64,000 nt of DNA from Combretum micranthum (GCA_024138025.1 JAMXBD010003400.1:58153-122152), one strand, 5' to 3'. Positions 12,904 through 25,046 are shown, counted from the stretch's first letter. A program made the numbers and translations. Notes: generated by a model from the sequence alone, not told the origin.

Positions 12904-13686
12904 TCAACTCTTGGAAACTTTGCTCCCTCTTATCTGTCCAACGAACTTCTCATTCTTTTGTGTCAGTTGTGTCAGAGGTTTGGATTTTGAGAAATCCTTC
13001 ACAAATTTGCGGTAATAACCAGCCAAACCTAGGAAGCTTCTCACTTCAGTTACCGTTTCGGGTTGTTTCCATTCCACCACAGCCTTAATCTTTTCAGGGT
13101 CAACTGATATTCCTTCTCCCGTCACCACATGCCCAAGAAAAGATATCCTATCCAACCAAAAATCACACTTGGATAGCTTGGCGTACAATTTATTTTCTCT
13201 TAAGGTTTGTAACGCCATTCTTAGGTGCTCCTCATGTTGTTCCCTGGTTTTGGAATAGATCAGAATATCATCTATGAACACAATCACACACTTATCCAAG
13301 AGTGGTTTGTAGACTCGGTTCATGAGGTCCATAAATGCAGCCGGTGCATTGGTTAACCCAAATGGCATCACCAAGAACTCATAGTGCCCGTACCGCGTAT
13401 GGAAGGCTGTCTTGGGCACATCTTCCGGCTTTATTCTCAACTGGTGATAACCCGAGCGCAAATCAATGCGCGAGAACACACTCGCCCCTTGAAGCTGGTC
13501 AAAGAGGTCATCAATCCTTGGAAGGGGGTATCGATTCTTGATTGTGACTTTATTCAATTCCCGATAATCGATACATAACCTCATAGACCCGTCCTTCTTC
13601 TTTACAAACAACACCGGTGCGCCCCATGGCGACACGCTGGGTCTTATGAATCCTTGATCCAAAAGCTCTTGCAATTGGGTTTTCAA
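12904..13686 (-). pseudogene. Reverse transcriptase domain
   Basis: 260 codons are open. The seven-block RT pattern is clear: '[20 protein letters not shown]' (about 37-56), '[11 protein letters not shown]' (72-82), '[12 protein letters not shown]' (104-115) and the catalytic box FIDD at 137-140, then 'SFLGHVV' and '[11 protein letters not shown]'. This is the polymerase that copies the element RNA. It is the best-preserved part of the element, with no internal stop across the core. The frame is lost on both sides: upstream between 13687 and 13757, and downstream after 'QKNEKF'. Confidence 0.93.
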
Positions 13687-13757
13687 TTCTTTAATTCCAC
13701 CGGGGCCATCCGGTATGGTGCCTTCGATATCGGTTCTGTACCGGGGCTAGAGTGATT

Positions 13758-14290
13758 TCAAAAGTCTATCTCTCTTTTTGGTGGCAAACCGGGTAAGACT
13801 TCGGGAAATACATCCTCAAACTCATTTACCACGGGTATGTCTCTCTTTTCTCCTTTCTCCTCTCTAACCCAAGCATCTTCTATTGGCACAATTTCCTCAT
13901 CTTCCATCATTAGCTCAAATGAGCTTAACCCGAAATCTCTTCGCACCATGGTCTCTCCGAGGAAGTTTACTCTCTCCTTCCTGTGGTCATCAAAACTTAT
14001 CATCTTCGTTGACAATCCACAATGGCTTTAACCTTACTTAGCCAATTCATCCCAGGATAACTTCATACTTACTCATCTCCAAAACTATCAATCGCTTGCT
14101 GAGATATGTCCTTGGATTTCTAGCAAACAATCCCTTATTATCTCCCGGGTCGACACAACACTACCTGTGGGTGTCTTAATCCTTAAGCTATTGGTTGTCA
14201 TGGCTATGGGTAATCCAAGCTGCTTAGCCAAGCTGGTAGTGATAAAAGAGTGGGTTGCTCCCGTGTCAAACAACACATAAGCTTCACTCT
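13758..14290 (-). pseudogene. Aspartic protease and pol linker
   Basis: The retropepsin active-site motif 'LFDTGATHSFI' begins at 14276. The open frame continues to 14088 with 'LAKQLGLP', so the catalytic Asp-Thr-Gly is intact. A separate open stretch (14015-13758) ends in the linker motif 'EFEDVFPEVLPGLPP', which normally sits just before RT in gypsy elements. Between them, and after 'REIDF' at 13758, stops and frameshifts break the polyprotein. The protease would cut Gag-Pol into mature proteins. Confidence 0.82.
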
Positions 14291-14469
14291 CCTCACTCTT
14301 ATGCGTCCTGTTACCAAAGCATTTATCACTACTTGGTCCTAATCACTAAACAGCTATCTATTCCAAGGTTTCCAGATTTCAACTCTTCCTCTATTACAGT
14401 TTTAATTTTTTTTAAAACTTGTTAAGAAACAAAGAACTTTTATCTAAAAGGAACTTGTTACTGACCTGT

Positions 14470-15860
14470 CACCAAGCCGCCATCTACATCATCGCCTTGG
14501 TCCAGTGCGGCCAGCTCCACGCCTTCCTCCTCATCTCAATCATCCATTGGCCTTCAAAGTTGTATAGCCGCATCCCATGCATGGCCGAAGCTGCACGGCT
14601 TCCACCCTTGCTACCAGATCGTAGGGTGTTATCATTTGGATTTCCATAAGGCCGGGTAGCCACACTTTTCCGTTGAGGGCACTCGGAGGTTACGTGCCCT
14701 TTTCCTTGCAAAGGTAGCAGGTTATTGCCATTTCTTCGGGCAAGCATAGACTAGATGGCCTGCCTCGCCACAGAAAAAGCACTTGCCCTTCAGCTGTGGG
14801 CACTGTCTTGGGTAGTGGCTTCCTTTACACTTCCAACAAGTAATGGCTTGGTTTGGTTGAACTTTCCACCATTGTTATCCTTAAACCCATGGTAAGGCTT
14901 GAATCTTTTCCCTTTATAGCTTGAGCGGAGGCGTCAAATTGCCTTTCCGAACACTCTCTTGTCCGACTCAACATGCTTCCTCTTCTTAGCCCCTTCAATC
15001 AACCGGGCTTTCTCAATTACCTCAAGGTAAGTTGCAAACCTGATTCCTCAATCTTCACTCTTAGGTCTTCATCAAGACCTTCCAAAAACACTTGTTTTTG
15101 CAGCTCCTCACTGTTTTTGTAAGATTCGGGAGCATACTGTAGCAGGTGGTTGAATTCCGTCTCATACTGCTCGATCGTTCTGCCTCTCTGCTTCACGTGC
15201 AAAAAATCTGCACTATATCTCACTCAAAGGCTGGCAGGAAAATAGTTCTCCAGGAACTCCCTGCGAAAGGTCTCCCAACTAATCAGGGGTGCCAAACTTC
15301 TCCGTTTCGATTCCCGCCATACTCGGGCGTTATATTAGCATGTAGGTGCCATACTCCAGTCGGAGATATGGTGGAGTCTCATAAGTTGCAAAGGAGCGCT
15401 CAATTTGCGCTAACCAATCCTCTACTTCGTCGGGCCTTCCAAATGCCCCTTCAAAGTAACGATTGCTCTTTATAAAGTTGGGGAGAGAACTCCTTTGATA
15501 TCCTCTTTGTGGTGGAGGGGGTGGATGGCGAGCATTGTAAGATTGCTCCTCAGGTGGTAAGGGAATCTCTGCTTGCATTCCCCTATACGGGGGGTGGTGG
15601 AGGTGGTGGCAAGGTGCTGAATCCCTTATACTCGGTTCGGGATTCAGAGGTTGGTTTTGATTTTGGTTTTGAATGAATGCAGTAAGCATGTTTGTCAATT
15701 GTCCAATTGCATTCATCATAGTTGCTTAAGGATCGAGCTGAGCAGCTTCAGGTTGGTTGGCTTAGGGATGATCTGGCTGGTTTGCGCTACTAGCTTCGTT
15801 TGGGAGTGGTTCTTGCTCCCTATTTCGGTTTCTTCGGTTTCGACTGTTACATAATGTCTT
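14470..15860 (-). pseudogene. gag with three zinc knuckles
   Basis: Coding pieces at 15719-15330, 15223-15017 and around 14880-14484 together look like a plant chromovirus Gag. They show an N-terminal Q/N/P-rich region, 'FEGAFGRPDEVEDWLAQIERSF' (shortened form of the capsid start), 'YETEFNHLLQYAP' and 'QVFLEGLDEDLRV' capsid motifs, and then zinc knuckles. Knuckle 1 is CX2CX3HX4C (Cys at 14827-14838). Knuckle 2 is a regular CX2CX4HX4C. Knuckle 3 (ending 14679) is split by a missing base in a G run. Two TAA codons interrupt the N-terminal region near 15727 and 15760. Gag would form the particle and bind RNA. The true start is unclear, probably near 15850. Confidence 0.8.
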
Positions 15861-16418
15861 AATAAGTTTTATTTCTTCTTTAAAGTTTGCGTTTATAAAA
15901 CTTTGATTAAGGAATTCGTGGAAATTTTAGGAATAAATTAAGGAACTATAGAATTCACAAAAGATCAAAGAAATCAAAATTTCAAATCGTCCACAAAAAG
16001 GCTCTTAGAGCAAAGAAATCATAAAGCAAAGAAATTCTAAATCAAGTGATGATATGAATGAATATGTTTATGCAATTAAGTATAATGAATGTAGTCTACT
16101 ACTAATGCGAAAGTATAATGCTTGTGAAACTTCATTCTTGGAATCAACATAATACTTCATTGATTTGATGTGCCGTACAAGAGTTGTTTTACAAATGAGC
16201 TTACAAAATTTGGCAACACAAATCTAACCTTTCGATATTAGTCGATAACGTCTATCTAACAACATCTAGAGACATGGAAAGGAAAAAGAAAAGAAAAAGA
16301 AGGACAACATACTAAACCATAAAGAGATCCTAAGGCAAATTGGCATCCCGCATTGCTTACTAATAAAAAAGAAATACTATTGGACTCTATGGGACACTCG
16401 ACTGTATTCCTCCATGGC
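15861..16418. other. Spacer between the extra ORF and gag
   Basis: AT-rich untranslated-looking DNA inside the chromovirus. I see no motif in it. Confidence 0.5.
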
Positions 16419-17095
16419 TCACTCGGAGTCGTCTGGTGAGGGGCTAGGGAGTCGTCCTTGGTTAGAAGAGCCTCCATCATCCCTTCGGATGAACTGGCTT
16501 AGATAAGCCCTCACAGTTAACCTCCTTCTCTTAATGGGTCGTGCTACGGGCTCTTGCTCTTCTTCTTCTTCCCTCATCTCTTGATCTCCCACTTGATCTC
16601 TTTCTTCCCTATCAACTCCATTATTGGATCCATTCCTATTTCCCATTTCTCTATCCACCTCTCCTCCAGCTTCCTCCCATATCCTGTTCCATCTATCCCG
16701 GAATCCCCTCATCATTTCTTCATCTTCATCCATCCTCTTTAAAGGTTCCTGAGCTACCGACTCGAGGGCTATGGCATCAACCTCAAGGGGATGCTCACCT
16801 ACCAGGTAGATATCCTTCCAAATGGTGGGATCGAACTCTGGTTCCATTCCCCCACTATCAGGTATGTCAAGATCCCTATCAAAATCCCATACAATTTGTT
16901 CTGATAACTGGTTGGGTTGTTCTAGAGCTATGGCTAGAGGGGTAGGAGATCTAGGTATTTCCTCTTCTTGCCAAATTGGGTCCTCCTCAGGATCCTCTTC
17001 CTCTTCAAATTCATCCATATTATTATCCTCTTCCACATTATTCCCTTCAGCCCCACCTAAAAATGGTATAAGATCAAGATATCTAGCTTGCCATA
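16419..17095 (-). pseudogene. Extra ORF ahead of gag, C-terminal part
   Basis: This is the downstream half of an ORF lying between the primer binding site and gag. It is strongly acidic at its start ('EEEEDPEEDP', 'WQEEE'), has W/D/E-rich central segments, a second acidic run (residues about 158-163 of the 205-codon open part) and then a basic 'PIKRRR' patch near the end that could act as a nuclear signal. The stop is at 16419-16421. I recognise no enzyme domain. The reading frame is open right up to the target duplication at 17096-17100 and continues in the piece at 20776-21212 if the nested LTR is ignored. It could be an extra gag-like or accessory protein, or a captured host fragment. Confidence 0.6.
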
Positions 17096-17100
17096 CTATG

Positions 17101-20100
17101 TGTCACGCCCCAAAGGGTACCCTAAACGTGGCAGTCCGCCACACTCAATATTAAAGCTTAAGTATGACAACCTTAGCCATTCCCAAAAGCTTTTATATTA
17201 AGTGTAAGGTGTGCTTTCACAACTTTAGAGGACCATATATGGAATTATGAAGTTCAAGAAGATATAAATAACACATTTAAGAAAAGAGGATTCATAATAA
17301 TCATTTATTCATATCAATGGTTTTACAAACTTAGGGACATTTTCCCCCGATCTCTAATCTATTACATGAATATTTTGTACATCATTACTAATACTACACT
17401 TTATCTAAATTTCTATTACCCAAAAAGAAATTACCTACCCGTAGGGTCCACGTGGCCTTAACCATAAGTAGGGAAACTGCAAAAGATATCTATCAAGGTA
17501 TAAGCTAATAGGCTTAGTGAGAACTATTTCCATAAATAACTTCTTGTAATAAGATTTCAAACAAGTTGATTAGACAAACAAATGTAATGCAACAAGCACG
17601 TGGGCAAAACAAGCATATAGTTTTCCGGGAACTATATGTTAAATGGATTTGCGCCCTCCATTCGGAGTTTGGTGATACATAACCTCAATTCAAGTAGTTT
17701 TAGTTAAAATGTTTTCATGCTCGCGAGCACTCATCACCAAGCATTCCGAATCTACTTGATTGACCTTGCTTTCGGATCTTCCGCCAAGCATTTCCCTTAA
17801 GCTGCTAGTAATCGCTTTCGGATCTCCCGCCAAGTGTTGCTTTCGACATGAGCTTACTATCCTTCTCACCCAAGGATAATAACCCAAAATGCAATGTGAC
17901 TCACTTCGTAGTATGCATGAATTCATTAATTTATAAAGTCATAGCATAATTATTTTTAAATTTAAGGCGATCAAGGAATTTCACACAAATCAATATTATA
18001 CTAAAACAATCATTTAAAACAATTCCGGCTTCGATATTCTTAAAAACTCCTTCGAAGAATTATTTTACATACATATCGGTTTATCTTTTCCTAACTCTAA
18101 TGCAACTAATTTACAAGCATAATAAGTATAGCATTTAATGAAATAAACTCACGATACCATGTCGATTATTCCTCTAAGTGGATCAGTCGTTCACACACTC
18201 CACTTAATCGTAATAATCTTCCGGATAAAGGAATCCTTTCTCGGGGTCATCTAGCCAAAAAAAAATACCCATAATAAGTATTTCTCGATGATTTTCTTGA
18301 ATTTTTGACAAAACAATGTCAAAAGAACGTTAAAGTTCGTATAAAGGAATGTTCCAACTTAAAATGGACATAACTTGGTCATTTTAGCTCGGAATCGCGC
18401 ATATAATATATCGATTTCTACCTACTCGAAAAGATCTATCCATATCCAAGATTATTCTCAACAAATAAAGCCACATAGGCTCCGAAACAGTAGTGACAAA
18501 ATTCACCACGGATTTTCCTACACAAAACAACTTTGGTTCAAGAAATCAAAATTTGTTTGATAAATACTTAGTTATCTATATAGTTGAAAAATTCTCTTTT
18601 TATAACTATATAACTCATATTTAAGCGTGCTCAAGTGTTTTGTTGTCCAATTATTTTTCTTGAGTAAAACAATGCTAGAAGAATATAGTTTTCAAAAATT
18701 GTTTTTGTAGATTTCTTGAAATGAATACCTTATTTCCTTTTGTTTTCTAAAAAGGCTTTACGTTAGTTTTATTATTTTTCCTAAGTAACTTTTTGAAAAT
18801 AAATTTTCTATTTTCTAAATTTCTACTATTTTAGAAAACACACTATTCTTCCTATTTATTTGTCTTGTACAAATTTCCTTAGTTTATTTGTTTACAAAAA
18901 TCTTCATTTGAAAATTTCTCATTCTTTTCTCATGTCTTATGTTTTTCATAAAAATCGTCCATGCATAAAAATTTATTTTCTTGATAAAAACAAAGTAGAT
19001 CAATATATGACTTAAGAAACCTTTTTATAGTAAAGTAGTTTCTAAAATTTTAGTGGTTTCTTCTTGTAACTTGAAAAGAAATAACTTTATTTTTGTTTTC
19101 AAACCATAGATTTTCTTTGCCTATTTGTTTGTAAAGGTCTTTACTTAAAAATTTCTTAGCTATTCATCTTGTTTATCTTTTTATAAAAAAAAAAAAACTA
19201 TTTTTGTATCAACAAATAGTTTCTTTTGAAAAACAAAGTGGAGTAATAAAGTTTTAATTAGCTTTTTAAAGTAAAAGTAGTTTCTAAAATTATAGTGAGT
19301 TCTTTTTGTAACTTGAAAGGAAATGAGTTTATCTTTTGTTATCTTATAGATTTTACACTTTTCATAAACTTATCTCTAAGTGACAAAATTCTTCTTTTGT
19401 TTAATTATTTTTAGAAATTAAAATTTTTAGACAACAATCTAAATGAACATGATTATGAGAATAATAGTAAACAAAATAACATAAAACATAAATAATAAAG
19501 TCAAGTATTAGAGTCTTAGCTTTTTGAAGGCTCCCGGAACTAAGAAGTAGACTAGTCCCAAAATAAAATAAAATGTAAGAAAGAAAAACTTATTTTGACT
19601 TGATGAGGACAAGTCTAAGACTAGAAGCTAGTCTTAATTCAATAAGGAATAAATAAATAAATTGCTTTGTATGAAATAAATAAATTGCAAGTGATCTTAT
19701 ATGCTCTAAAGAATATGTATATATATATAGATAATAATATATTAACAATAATAAAACAACATAAACATAAATGGATTGGCATAAACAAGAACAATACATG
19801 AACATAATGTAGTTTCCATAACTTGTAGTCTTTGGAAACTCATACTATGGTCATGTAAAGTTACATGACATGAAGAAGAAGAAAAAAATAGAAGGTGGTT
19901 ACCTAAAGGAGATTTTGGTATGGTCATGTGGTTATGGGTTTTGGTTTGTTGGTAGAAGTTGTTGTAGAATTATTTTGAGAGAGTTTTGGGATGGTATTTT
20001 GAGAGAGTTTTTGTATGAATTTGTGGGTAGTGAATGTGTGAAAGAAGTGAAGGAGGAGGGGGGTATTTATAGGAAAATGTGGAGTGATTTTTGTGTGATT

Positions 20101-20770
20101 AAAAATGAAAAATTGAAACAAATTGACAATGGGGGGGGGGGGCGGGGGGCGCGCCGGCCACTTCATCGTAGAGGGGGAAGTGATTTTTTTTTTTTTGACT
20201 TTTTGTTAAATAAAAGATGTAATGTGAAATAAAGTTATGGGAAAGGTAAAAAGTAAAGATTATAGGTTATGTAGTGTGTAAGTGTAGGTGTAAGAAAAAG
20301 TAGAGATAAAAGAATAGTGTAGAATAGTAATGAATAGTGTAATGTAAGATAGACATGACTAATAAAGTACCGGTAGTAAGAAAATACACGTATAATAGCT
20401 ATATTTGTTATTTTTAGCTACCGAAAAATTTTGAAATTGATATTTTTGAAAACCTTATATTTTTACGTTTCTAACGATGTATTCGGAATATTTTCACTAT
20501 TCCGGGCTCCCGGACATGTTTTTCGAGAACCGTGTCCGATCGGGTTCAAAGGACACCCGAAATTCGCAAAACTGATATTTTTATAAAACCTATGGTTATT
20601 ACAAACTATTCTAGCTAATTGTCCCAACTTCGTTTTCCAAGGCCTAAGAAAACGGCAAGCCGGATTTAAACGGTTACGATAAACTAGGGTTTTGTTGACC
20701 TTTAGGGTTCTGTTTGACTTCCGGTTTAGGGTTTTATGCTAAACTAAATCCGAAAATTTGGGGGTTTACA
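17101..20770 (-). mobile_element. Solo LTR, family A, nested in the chromovirus
   Basis: The + strand reads 'tgtcacgcccc' at 17101 and 'ggggtttaca' at 20770, so both TG/CA ends are present (3670 bp). Five-base target duplications CTATG flank it at 17096-17100 and 20771-20775. There is no internal region or second LTR, so it is a solo LTR, as left by LTR-LTR recombination. It lies inside the extra ORF of the older element, so it came later. Its sequence is related to but distinct from the host element's own LTRs. A G-run with 'ggcgcgccggcc' (about 20131-20160) marks a copy-specific block. Confidence 0.93.
20065..20071 (-). promoter_or_regulatory. TATA box of the solo LTR
   Basis: TATAAAT on the - strand within 'cctataaatacc', at the position shared with the other family-A LTRs. 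If active, it would drive transcription leftward through the remains of gag-pol. Confidence 0.5.
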
Positions 20771-20775
20771 CTATG

Positions 20776-21212
20776 TGATTTCTGGCATCCGCAAGGTTCC
20801 ATTCCCTATGGTCAAAAAGATCATCATGGGTATGCACATAAAGAGGTCCTATACCATGCCACATCCTAAAGTCTGGGTGGGTGGGGTTCCCTTCATTCTT
20901 CAAGATAAAAGTGGCTTCTCTCAGCATTGGTTCATTAGCATATTCCACCATTACCTTTTCCAGGGTATAGATAGTCTCCATCATGGTCCATCTTCTTCTT
21001 CTAATTGGATCGTATCTTAGCTGATCTATTACTGATGTCCATCTTGTATATCTTAGACCTTCTTTCCACAAGTTATACATTTCCTTTAGAGTTCTAGGTC
21101 GTTGCACTAATGCAAAGTTTTCACACAACACCCTTAATCTTAGCCGATATTCCACCATAGTTTCATTCATGCTTTTAGTGAAGTTTCTAGCCCTTTCACG
21201 AGTTTCACCCAA
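20776..21212 (-). pseudogene. Extra ORF ahead of gag, N-terminal part
   Basis: The open frame begins 112 bp after the primer binding site. The first codon of the open frame after the upstream TAG is not ATG, and the first ATG in frame is at 21170. Directly upstream the - strand reads 'ttgtatttttcttgttgtag', a good 3' splice-site pattern, so the start may be supplied by splicing. The protein is rich in Arg, Glu, Met and Trp ('EYRLRLRVLCENFA', 'MYNLWKEGLRYTRW', 'RRRRWTMMETIY') and probably helical. The spacing of hydrophobic residues recalls a gag capsid segment, but I cannot assign it. It ends in the solo LTR. Confidence 0.6.
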
Positions 21213-21324
21213 AGAAACCTACAACAAGAAAAATACAAATCAGCCTAGATTTAACTCCAATTTAACCTAGTTGCTTAATTCTAGGTTTAGTTTTAAACTC
21301 TATTGTCAAGCTTAATAACCTAGT

Positions 21325-21336
21325 GCTCTGATACCA
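21325..21336 (-). other. Primer binding site (initiator tRNA-Met)
   Basis: The - strand reads TGGTATCAGAGC, complementary to the 3' end of plant initiator tRNA-Met, the usual primer of plant gypsy and copia elements. It lies 8 bp inside the 5' LTR end, which fixes the direction of the element. Confidence 0.93.
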
Positions 21337-21344
21337 ACTAAAAC

Positions 21345-24300
21345 CGTCATGCCCCATAGGGTATCCTAAACGTAATAGCCCGTCACATGCCATATAAGAT
21401 TCCCGAATTACCGCTTTAGTCCTTCGAGGGTCTCATATGGATGTAATACGTACCTTTACGACAATAGAATACAAGTCCAAATGGAGATAAAAGCTTAGTT
21501 TGGTAAGCATTAGCAGTAAGATATAACTCATGAAACATGAATAAATATTACATTTACTAAGGGGCATTCCCCCGCAAAAGAATATTCAATGGCCTTATAC
21601 AGTCATCCAAGTCTTAAAAGTTTCCTATGGAAGTCTAAACAGATATTAAACTTCTAAGGAAAACTCCTAGCTCCTGTACCTGTACAGCCGGGTCATACTG
21701 CCTAAGCCACAAATGGGGTAGCTGCAAAAGGAAGGAACTGTAGGGACGTAAGCTAACTAGCTTAGTGAGTATAATCTTCCACAATAACATTCATGTCACA
21801 ACAATTCAACAAGTGATTAAGCAAGCAAGTGAATGCACCAAACACATGAGTTCAACAAACATATGACCAGCCGAAATCATATGTGGATGGACTTGCGCCT
21901 CCATCCGGGGTTAGCAGATTAACGAATACTGCGGTACTAACTTTGCGTTTTTGGTTCACGATTAACCTACAATTATTTGATATCGTTTATGGATCACGAT
22001 TAACCTATAATTTGATATCGTTTATGGATCACGATTAACCTACAAATTTGATATCGTTTATGGATCACGATTAACCTACAAATGCTAATGCTCCTTCCCA
22101 TTGTGATATGCATATGCCAAATTTGGCATTAGTCTGAGTAATTGATTAAGTCATTTTAATTAGGCGATCAAACAATTTCTCATACATTCCATCATAACTA
22201 ACTACTCAACCAAAATTTATCACCCGGTTTCGATAATATTATTTTTTGTTCTCACATCATCATCAACATACAATTTCCCATTATTCCCATCATTCATTCA
22301 TTCATCTGGCCTACATTCTAGTGTACTAATTAACAAGCACATACAATAAATGAATCGAGAAGAGAAACTCACTCCGCCATAGGTTCGCCTGTCTTTTAGT
22401 AATAATAATCCGGAGGCAAAGATTCAAGTCCTCGGGTTCACCTAATCACATAAGAAATATCCTAATAAGTATTCTACTATCTAAGGATACTAAAACTCTT
22501 AAGAAAACTTAGTGAAATCGAAATTCACGTCATTTTCAAAGTCCCGATTTAAAATGGCCATAACTTGGTAGTTTTAAGTCGGAATTTCGCAAATTTTATA
22601 TTGATTTCTATCTACTTCAGAAGAGCTTTCTAACTATGAAGTTTAAATCAATTTTTGAAAATATCTAAGCCTCAGAAATGAGGGATCAGATCGGTACAGC
22701 GGTTACGTTGATTCCGAAAATGCTATTTTTATGAATGCACTTGAGATTTCTAGGCACAAATTGAAACTAAATGCCATGGTAAAAATTTTTCCTATCATGA
22801 ATGTCATGATATGACCTCTAATGTGCCTAAGTTCTCATAAATTTAGATTTAAAGAATTTTAAATAACTTTTTATAAAGAAACCATTCCATACCATTACTT
22901 AACTAATAGTTTTACTACACTTGGTCACACTCATATATCCCAAGGATTTTTCTTAGGAAATTCCTATTTATTTTAAGGAAAATTTGACTCTTATATTAAC
23001 TATATCCTAAGGCCTTTATTTTAAATGAAATCTTCATTTGTAAACTTTTAAGTGGGTCTTATACTAGAGTGGTTCCAAAAATCCGAATTTCGAAAATTTC
23101 ATTTTCAAGTTGATTCTTTTAAGAAAAATGCATTTTATACTTATAACTTTAAGTATTTATTTTTCCTATACCCTAAGGACTTCATTTATTTAAGAAAATA
23201 CCATTTTTGAAGTTAGAAAACTAATGTTTTCTAACCATCTATCCATTATTACGAATTTGGCTTTCAAGACTTTCAACTCAAAACTTCTATTAGACTTCAT
23301 CTCTTGTTGAAACATTTTCTTTAGTAAAAACTCATTTAAACTTCATGAAAAACATCAAAACATTATCTATCACCTATAGGCTTCATTTTTCTTGCAAAAT
23401 ACAAGTTTAAAAGTTGATAAAAGGGTTTTTAAACTAGGTTTCTCAAGTCATCCGAATTTACACTAACTCATTTCTTGAAAAGTGTTTTCCTTTTTGGTAT
23501 TATTAACTCATCTACCTATAGATCTATATACTAGGAAGGTTATTTACTAAGGACAAAAGCATTAAAGACTATTAATGCACATAAACTCAAAATGAAGACG
23601 AGATCTTAAATGTCTACATGTATATGGATGGTAAAATGGTAGATCTACTATATCAAATGCTTAAATAGGTTTTGAAAACATAAAAACTATATTTTTATAA
23701 AAGATCTTTTGTTCAAAAAACTTTTTGATGAATAATCATAAAGCTTATGGCATGAAAGCTCCTTTAAATGTTAGATCTACTTTGTGATGGTTTGGTATTC
23801 TTGTTTTGATATTTCCTTGTCCCTACCAAGAGATCATGGGGACATTTAGTTGGAATATCCAAGAATATCGTTGCCATTACAAGGATCTATGAGTAGAAGG
23901 AGTAGAAGTTTATTTACTTAGAGTAAAAGAGGAGACAATGAAAGAAAATTGAAGATTGTGTGTGTAAGTGGCATGAAGGCCACGGCAAAGAGGGAGTGGA
24001 TAGGAGAGAAAAAGAGAGTGTTTTACCTTTTGTAAAACTTGAAATGTGTAGAATGAAGTGAGAGAAAGAAAGTGTAACTTATATATCAATTGAAATTAGG
24101 TTAAATGGAATAAAACAATTTTAAAAAAATTGCAAATTGGAGCTTTAGGGGGGGTTGGGGGGGGAAGTTTGATTTTCCTTTTTGTTTTGATTGATTTATC
24201 TTTGATTTGATTTGAGTACAATTTGTCATAAGTTGTATTAATATTTAAGAGACAAAAAGCCTTTGAAAAGGGAAATGATTGAGTGATGGTAAGGGTTGCA

Positions 24301-24774
24301 AATATAGGGTATACAAATGAGTAGTAATAGGTTGTACTTATGAATAGTAAAGAATAGTAGTCAAGATAATTTAATTACCGGTAGTAGAAAATACGAATAA
24401 GAAGGTTATAACTGTATTTTTCATAAGCCGAAAAATTATGAAATTTATATTTTTGAAATCCTTATTTTATTTCGATTCAAATGAGTATTCACAAGTAAAT
24501 TTTTGAATTCTAGTTCTGGGGCACGCTTTTCTATAATGGGTTTCGGGATGACCCGGAATTGAAATCTTCTTAAAATCTTATCTTTTCTTGTTTTGAAATT
24601 TAATCGAGAACTATATTCAAAATTAAATTTTCTTATAAAAGTTTCTTAATTGGAAACCGAGGAAAAGCCGGATTTAGGGTTCCTAGTTCTCGCTCCAGAC
24701 TTAAGCTATTCGATTTAGGGTTTGGGTTTCCGGTTCTTGAGTTATCTTAGTTACTTGAAAAACTGGGGTTTACA
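21345..24774 (-). repeat. 5' LTR of the chromovirus (right copy)
   Basis: 3430 bp, from 'cgtcatgcccc' (first base of the expected TG apparently mutated to C) to 'ggggtttaca' at 24774. It pairs with 7577-10906 over its whole length apart from the first 130 bp. By eye it differs at about 19 of 280 positions near 21475 and about 7 of 170 near 23500. Confidence 0.92.
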
Positions 24775-25046
24775 AAAACGATTCAGGAATGTATATTAAT
24801 GATTGGTTTATCATTGTTTTATAAATTATTTGAGATCATATTTGTTACAGTCTATATTTCGAAAATTTTTTATTGGTAACGATTCTAATCTTTCTAATTA
24901 TTATCACATTCAATCACACTTTAACATTTTTAAATCAAGAAAAATTTGGAGTGATTTTTATTACTTGTTCTAAATATTCTATATAATTCTATATTACATT
25001 TTTAGTATTTATTAATATCAGGTTATGTAAAATTAAGGGGATTACA
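24775..25046 (-). mobile_element. LTR fragment, family C, reverse orientation
   Basis: The reverse complement starts 'tgtaatcccctt' and follows the first 270 bp of the family-C LTR at 26669 ('acataacc', then 'attagaaagattagaatc'). It is cut at 24774/24775 by the chromovirus, whose insertion site it therefore was. Confidence 0.65.

Larger units (their letters stand above)
7577..24774 (-). mobile_element. Ty3/gypsy chromovirus (Tekay/Del-like), decayed
   Basis: The element is about 17.2 kb on the - strand, or about 13.5 kb without the nested 3.67-kb LTR. In its own direction it has 5' LTR (24774-21345), primer binding site for initiator tRNA-Met (21336-21325), an extra ORF, gag, protease, RT, RNase H, integrase with chromodomain, polypurine tract and 3' LTR. 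Integrase lying after RT/RNase H places it in Ty3/gypsy, and the C-terminal chromodomain places it in the chromoviruses. The long LTRs and integrase/chromodomain sequence suggest Tekay/Del, from memory of that clade. All coding regions carry stops or frameshifts, so it cannot move on its own. By eye the LTRs differ by roughly 4-7% in two compared stretches, so it is not a fresh insertion. No target duplication is testable because the left LTR end is missing. The right flank is a family-C LTR fragment. Confidence 0.9.

Noticed and set aside
13335..13578. + strand open frames across the RT region
   Set aside because: Shadows of the - strand reverse transcriptase, with no independent motif. The same applies to the + strand frames at 14419-14649, 15146-15475 and 16541-17154.
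20128..20160. CpG-island-like GC block
   Set aside because: Too short (about 30 bp), consists mainly of a G-run, and sits in the variable block of a solo LTR.
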